In this document: piece after piece, positions 59,946 to 64,000 of the stretch
Layout: the number at the start of each line of letters is the position of its first letter
How positions within the stretch are numbered: position 1 is the first letter of the stretch
Assembly (NCBI GenBank): GCA_938084565.1
Contig: CALKEU010000001.1
Span: 1 to 64,000 of the forward strand
DNA: 64,000 nucleotides
Direction: 5' to 3'
Origin: Candidatus Kapaibacterium sp.
GTDB taxonomy: Bacteria; Bacteroidota; Ignavibacteria; Kapaibacteriales; HRBIN21
Notes under the pieces: generated by a model
Told to the model about the DNA's origin: nothing
The model's input: only the letters and a program-made list of their open reading frames with translations
Database searches by the model: none
Program-made: the position numbers and the translations under genes

Positions 59946-61490
59946 TTACGACTCCCGAGTGTCTGACACATCTGCTCTAAGCACCGGCTCCTCCGGACGC
60001 ATGTGGGGAAAGAGGATAACATCCCGAATTGTAGGCTGCTCGGTCAAGAGCATCACCAAGCGGTCGATACCAATGCCCACACCTGCTGTCGGCGGCATGC
60101 CGATCTCGAGCGCCTGGAGGAAGTCCTCGTCTAAGGGCATTGCCTCTAGATCGCCTTTCGCACGCCAGCGCATCTGTTGCTCGAAGCGGTGGCGCTGCTC
60201 CAGCGGATCGGTAAGCTCAGAGAAGGCATTGGCGATCTCCATGCCGAAGAGGAACAGCTCGAAACGTTCGGCCACATCTGCTTCGTAGCGATGGCGTCTG
60301 GCCAAGGGGGAGAGGCTCAGGGGATAATCCAGCACGAAAGTCGGCTCAAGGAGGTGCGGCTGCACGGTAGCGCTGAAGATTTCATCGAGCAGCTTTGCCT
60401 CTGTTGCTGTCTCTGGCAGCTCAAGGCCAAGTTGACGGCTGATCTGCCAGAGCTCTTGCGCGGAGCGTCCCCGCAGTTCATAGCCGGTGGCCTCCCGCAC
60501 GGCATCATACCAGCGTATCCGCCGGAAAGGGGGTTGGAGCTGAATTTGCTGCTCCCCCCGGCGGAGCCAGAGTGAGCCATTGACCTCCTGCACAAGTGTG
60601 ACAAGCAGCTCTTCAACCAGCTCCATCATCCAATGGTAATCCCGGTAGGCAACGTAGAGCTCGAAGGCGGTGAACTCTGGGTTGTGCAGGCGGTCAATCC
60701 CCTCATTGCGGAAGTTCTTGCCGATTTCGTATACCCCCTCGAATCCCCCCACGATGAGCCGCTTCAGATACAGCTCCGTCGCAATGCGGAGGTAAAATTG
60801 GGCATCCAGCGCATGGAAGTGGGTTTGGAACGGTCGTGCGTTGGCGCCACCATAGATGGGCTGCAGTATCGGGGTTTCCACCTCCAGCCAGCCACGAGCA
60901 TCACAGAAGGCACGGAGGGCACGGAGCAGATGCGCCCGCTTGCGGAAGATCTCCCGCACCTCGGGGTTGACAATCAGGTCAATGTACCGATGCCGGTATC
61001 GCGCCTCCTTGTCTGTGAAGGCATCATGGCGAATGAGTCTCCCCTGCTCGTCACGCTCTTCCTTTGGGACGGGAATGGGTCGGAGCGATTTGGTCAGGAG
61101 GTGGTACGAACGCACGTGCAGGGTTAATTCCCCCGTGCGAGTGTAGAAGAGAAAGCCACGGGCACCGATGATATCGCCAATGTCGAGCAAGCGCAATAGC
61201 TCGTAGGCAGCTCCCAGATCATCAGCACGGAAGTAGAGCTGAAGACGACCGCTTTCGTCTTGGACATCGGCGAAGGTAACCTTCCCCATACGGCGGAAGA
61301 CCATGATGCGGCCGGCCAGAGCAACGTCGGTGAAGGAGTCCGTCCCAGCTGCAGCAACCCCATGGCGGAGCTGGGCAATGGTGTGTGTGCGCTCGTAGCC
61401 GTACGCATAGGGTTCAATACCAGCCTGGCGCAGTAGTTCCAATTCCTGCCGTCGCCGACGTTCGTGTTCACTGAGGCGTTCCATCGCCAT
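59946..61490 (-). CDS. lysS: Lysyl-tRNA synthetase, class II
   Basis: The 514-residue enzyme attaches lysine to tRNA-Lys. An N-terminal OB anticodon-binding domain (about 60-150; VALAGRIMVFRRMGKVTFADVQDESGRLQLY) precedes the class II catalytic domain: RYRHRYIDLIVNPEVREIF (motif 1 region), KNFRNEGIDRLHNPEFTAFELY (motif 2) and GVGIGIDRLVMLLTEQPTIRDVILFP (motif 3). ATG 61490 or 61484 (MERLSEHE) are both possible; the start overlaps the upstream aminotransferase stop by about 17-23 nt. S2P follows after 3 bp. Confidence 0.96.
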   Translation of the reverse strand: MAMERLSEHERRRRQELELLRQAGIEPYAYGYERTHTIAQLRHGVAAAGTDSFTDVALAGRIMVFRRMGKVTFADVQDESGRLQLYFRADDLGAAYELLRLLDIGDIIGARGFLFYTRTGELTLHVRSYHLLTKSLRPIPVPKEERDEQGRLIRHDAFTDKEARYRHRYIDLIVNPEVREIFRKRAHLLRALRAFCDARGWLEVETPILQPIYGGANARPFQTHFHALDAQFYLRIATELYLKRLIVGGFEGVYEIGKNFRNEGIDRLHNPEFTAFELYVAYRDYHWMMELVEELLVTLVQEVNGSLWLRRGEQQIQLQPPFRRIRWYDAVREATGYELRGRSAQELWQISRQLGLELPETATEAKLLDEIFSATVQPHLLEPTFVLDYPLSLSPLARRHRYEADVAERFELFLFGMEIANAFSELTDPLEQRHRFEQQMRWRAKGDLEAMPLDEDFLQALEIGMPPTAGVGIGIDRLVMLLTEQPTIRDVILFPHMRPEEPVLRADVSDTRES

Positions 61491-62691
61491 CTGTCCCTAA
61501 AACTGCCACCAGAGTAGCCATGACCTCTGCTGCTTGTTCGATTTCCTGAGCCGTGTTGTACCAGTGGGGCGAGAAACGTACATACTCCAGCCGTGCAGAG
61601 CAGTAGATCTGCTGCCGAGCCAGCTCAGCAACCAGCCGCTGAGCTATCCGGCGGGTAGGAAGGCGCATCGTGACAATGCCGGCGCGCTGTTCAGGTTCTG
61701 CCGGTGTTACGATAGGCATGGTCGGCACACGTTCGGCAAGTCGCTCTCGCAATAGCCCGGTCAGAGCGCTAAGGCGCTGCTCTGCCCGTTCAGGACCGTA
61801 ATCCATGAGCAGCTCCACTGCAGCCCAGAGGCCTACAACACCGCCCATATTGAGGGAACCCCACTCGAAACGCCGTGCCGACTGCGCTAGAGGCTGATCA
61901 AAGGCGAAGAAGTCCCATGGATCATGCGCTGCTGTCCAGCCCAGCAGTGCCGGTGTCAGCCGCTCCAAGAGTTCCGGGGCCACGTACAGGAACCCCGTAC
62001 CGTGGGGAGCCAGGAGCCATTTTGCCCCGCCACAGGCCAGCGCAGCAATGTGAGCCTCACCAACTCTGAGGCGAACAGCTCCTACCGCCTGCATGCCATC
62101 GACAACGAGCAGAATCCCACGCTCACGGCACACTCGCCCAACGGATTCCAGATCCACCCGGTAGCCTGACAGAAAGTACACGGCACTCAGCGCCACCAGG
62201 CGCACCCGCTCGTCCAGCGCCGCCAGTAGTTGCTCCAACGGAAGCGTACCGTCGGGCATCGGTACAAAACGCAATTGCACTCCAAAACGCTGCAACGCAC
62301 GCCAGGGATAAACGTTGGCTGGGAATTCCTGCGCCCCTATCACCACAACATCACCAGGCCGCCACGGCAGGGAGAGAGCCACCGTCAGCAGTCCTGCCGT
62401 CGTATTCGGCATCAGGGCGATCGTTTCCGGAGATGGCGCCCCGATGAGCCGAGCTAGCTGCTCTTTGACCTGCTGCACGCATTCGAGTTCCCATTCCAGA
62501 CCCGTCTGCCCCATGTGGCGGCGCTCCAGATAGCGCTGTACAGCCTCCACAACTGGGGTCGGCAACGGGCCGGTTGCTGCATGATCCAGGTACACAACGC
62601 CTCGGCGGCAGTGCGGGAAGAGTTCCCGATACAGCTGTGTCTCGGCCTCGTACGGGAGTTCATCCCACTGCAGCATGGGCTCTCTCTTCAT
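61468..62691 (-). CDS. Class V PLP-dependent aminotransferase, non-desulfurase type
   Basis: The preferred 407-residue protein starts at ATG 62691 (MKREPMLQWDELPYEAE), which forms an ATGA overlap with the M1 peptidase stop; ATG 62700 and 62676 are alternatives. VYLDHAATGPLPTPVVEAV is the class V N-terminus. The PLP lysine lies in ACGGAKWLLAPHGTGFLYV. There is no HHCTQP-type catalytic cysteine, so it is unlikely to be a cysteine desulfurase; the C-terminal YVRFSPHWYNTAQEIEQ resembles isopenicillin-N-epimerase/kynureninase-like members. The substrate is unknown. It sits between a peptidase and lysS. Confidence 0.85.
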   Translation of the reverse strand: MKREPMLQWDELPYEAETQLYRELFPHCRRGVVYLDHAATGPLPTPVVEAVQRYLERRHMGQTGLEWELECVQQVKEQLARLIGAPSPETIALMPNTTAGLLTVALSLPWRPGDVVVIGAQEFPANVYPWRALQRFGVQLRFVPMPDGTLPLEQLLAALDERVRLVALSAVYFLSGYRVDLESVGRVCRERGILLVVDGMQAVGAVRLRVGEAHIAALACGGAKWLLAPHGTGFLYVAPELLERLTPALLGWTAAHDPWDFFAFDQPLAQSARRFEWGSLNMGGVVGLWAAVELLMDYGPERAEQRLSALTGLLRERLAERVPTMPIVTPAEPEQRAGIVTMRLPTRRIAQRLVAELARQQIYCSARLEYVRFSPHWYNTAQEIEQAAEVMATLVAVLGTDGDGTPQ

Positions 62692-64000
62692 GGCTGCCAC
62701 TGGAAGAGGTGCAGCGCACTCATCCGACCATCGATCCAGAGGCGCACAGCGTAGATACCGGCAGCATGCTCAGAGGGGCGAAGCGGGAGGGGAAAACGAT
62801 ATGCTCCAGCCGCCAAGAAGCTCTGGTAGACCCGCAGGCGAGCCCCCGTCAGCGTGACAAGCTCAAGTTCGACCATCCCATCCCAGGGCAGCTGAAACAC
62901 CACCACTGCCCCCTCGGAAGCTGGCTGCGGGAGCACGCTCACGCTCGCCCCCCTTACGCCCTCAGAGGCCACCGAAAGCGGGGCTACCGTGTACTCACAT
63001 AGCACCGCCTCGGTGTCGAGCGAAACCGTTGTCGGCAAGAACGGCAATACCGCCTCTACCAGATGCTCTCGCTCTGTACTCACAAAGCGCTGTTCAGCAT
63101 ACTGCCCCTGCGCACCCTGGAAGCGCACAACCCACGGCATAACGAACACCGAAGGGACAGCCGCTCCTGATTGCACCTGACGGACCAGGCACCGTACCCA
63201 GTACTGCCCATCCGGCAGCGGCGATACCATTGGAACAAGCTCAACGATTGGATGCCCCGCACTGTAGATCCACTGCTCGAAGAAGGTCCGCCACGAAACC
63301 GGCGGATGAGGAATATCGGCCTGCAGAGAGGCCAGGAAATCTTCCGTCTCGGCTGCTCCGTAGCGATGGCGCTGCATGTATGCCCGCAGCGCCGGGAAGA
63401 AGAGGCTATCCCCTACGAGGCGGCGCATCATGTGATAGACCCATGCAGCCTTGGCATACGTGGTGGCGTAGAAGAAGATGAGCTGTCGCGGGGGAGCATA
63501 GAGCGGCAGCCGCGTGACGACAGAGCGCTGCTCGAAATAGTCCCGACGCGCCCGCTCCATCCGAGCCCGATAGGCCTCCGGCCCTTGCATCCACTCAAGC
63601 CATAGCGCCTCCGACCAGGTTGCCCCACCTTCGTTGAGCCAGATGTCATTCCAGGTGGCGCAGCTGACTAAGTTGCCTATCCAATGGTGCGCCAGCTCAT
63701 GAGCAATCCCGAGCTCTGCCCAGCCCCGCAACCAGGACCGATTGACCGTCGTGATCGTCTGATGCTCCATCCCTCCGTAGGCAAAGGGCTGAACTGCTGC
63801 CATGCCGTATTTGACAAAGGGATAGCGCCCGAAGAAGTGCTCGTAGGCTCGCATCATCTCCGGAACATTCCGAAAAGCATAGCGGGCATTGTATCGGCGC
63901 CCTGTTGTATCAGCGCTCTCCACATCTGTCGGCCAGACATAGTAGAGCAACGGCACGCGACTACCATCAGGACGCACATACTCGGCGCCGAAGGAGGCAT
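62688..64000 (-). CDS. M1 family metallopeptidase, C-terminal part (cut by window edge)
   Basis: The frame stays open to base 64000, upstream of the ORF-track GTG at 63977, so the gene is 5' truncated by the window; residues 1-429 of the tracked ORF are shown. The zinc site is HELAHHWIGN followed by the glutamate in NEGGATWSEAL, and YGGMEHQTI is the conserved GxMEN-like substrate-binding segment. The C-terminal 90 residues (EGAVVVFQLPWDGMVELELVTLTGARL ... AAGIYAVRLWIDGRM) look like a type IX secretion sorting domain. It is a probable exported aminopeptidase, and the first visible gene of the operon with the aminotransferase, lysS and S2P. Confidence 0.9.
   Translation of the reverse strand, partial: ASFGAEYVRPDGSRVPLLYYVWPTDVESADTTGRRYNARYAFRNVPEMMRAYEHFFGRYPFVKYGMAAVQPFAYGGMEHQTITTVNRSWLRGWAELGIAHELAHHWIGNLVSCATWNDIWLNEGGATWSEALWLEWMQGPEAYRARMERARRDYFEQRSVVTRLPLYAPPRQLIFFYATTYAKAAWVYHMMRRLVGDSLFFPALRAYMQRHRYGAAETEDFLASLQADIPHPPVSWRTFFEQWIYSAGHPIVELVPMVSPLPDGQYWVRCLVRQVQSGAAVPSVFVMPWVVRFQGAQGQYAEQRFVSTEREHLVEAVLPFLPTTVSLDTEAVLCEYTVAPLSVASEGVRGASVSVLPQPASEGAVVVFQLPWDGMVELELVTLTGARLRVYQSFLAAGAYRFPLPLRPSEHAAGIYAVRLWIDGRMSALHLFQWQP

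Noticed and set aside
61468-62691. Second cysteine desulfurase
   Set aside because: It lacks the HHC persulfide cysteine loop that SufS has at C376.
1-64000. CRISPR arrays, insertion sequences, prophage or rRNA
   Set aside because: No direct repeats with regular spacing, transposase, integrase or rRNA-like segment was seen on either strand.

Overview
The window reads as a moderately GC-rich (roughly 60% by eye) chromosome segment of a free-living bacterium of the FCB group, most like a Bacteroidota/Chlorobiota-type lineage such as the Kapabacteria. This placement is an inference from several traits: a GWxTD-domain protein; a 1395-residue secreted protein made of YCF48-like repeats and choice-of-anchor-D style Ig domains; C-terminal tails resembling type IX secretion sorting domains; a 31-residue AURKAIP1/COX24-type protein; start codons that mostly lack a Shine-Dalgarno sequence; and a recurrent TAnnTTTG promoter element 23-35 nt before eight start codons. 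There is one tRNA. I see no rRNA, IS element, prophage or CRISPR array, and no gap longer than about 180 bp. The only defence-like gene is a type I restriction HsdR fragment cut by the left edge.

Layout. 1-3.5 kb (minus): HsdR fragment, GWxTD protein, outer-membrane barrel. 3.6-5.5 kb (plus): HtrA-like protease coupled to LptB. 5.5-13 kb (minus): a tightly overlapped run read as queE, DUF3109 protein, histidine kinase, BrkB/YihY membrane protein, second histidine kinase, MFS transporter, purH. 13-16.8 kb (minus): uvrA and a UPF0104/LPG-synthase-like membrane protein. 16.9-21.6 kb (plus): enoyl-ACP reductase-like SDR, small barrel protein, TPR lipoprotein, fused peptide-type ABC ATPase, MlaF-like ATPase. 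21.6-29.4 kb (minus): COX24-like small protein, TPR protein, HU-like protein, CNNM/CBS protein, LEA14-like lipoprotein, response regulator, YIP1-like protein, FtsI-type PBP, MbfA-like ferritin/VIT protein, OsmC protein, TPMT-like methyltransferase. recA (plus) is followed by two minus genes (DUF4149-like and VWA protein).

32.9-41.9 kb (plus) is the most interesting block: a thiolase, then sufB-C-D-S-U, an unusual fusion of a cysteine-less A-type carrier domain to a SufT/MIP18 domain, a [2Fe-2S] ferredoxin, an Rrf2 regulator with an IscR-like cysteine triad, a canonical A-type carrier, and superoxide dismutase. A 25-bp dyad in front of sufB resembles the E. coli IscR type 1 site, so the block looks like a self-regulated Fe-S assembly operon with an oxidative-stress gene at its end.

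42-59 kb (plus): PhoB-like regulator coupled to an APH-kinase fusion, the 1395-residue secreted protein, endonuclease V, rpsT overlapping tRNA-Arg(ACG), a secreted Fn3-like protein, a TPR protein, then sucD-ndk-two paralogous exported proteins-GAF/degenerate GGDEF protein-RNase R. 58.9-64 kb (minus): an M1 aminopeptidase (cut by the right edge), class V aminotransferase, lysS and site-2 protease operon that converges on rnr.

Most genes are in runs with 1-40 nt overlaps, frequently ATGA, TGATG or GTGA junctions, so translational coupling appears to be the dominant organisation. Several ORF-track starts are 5' over-extended; I give the start I prefer and why. All similarity statements are from reading the sequence and family knowledge; no database search was run.
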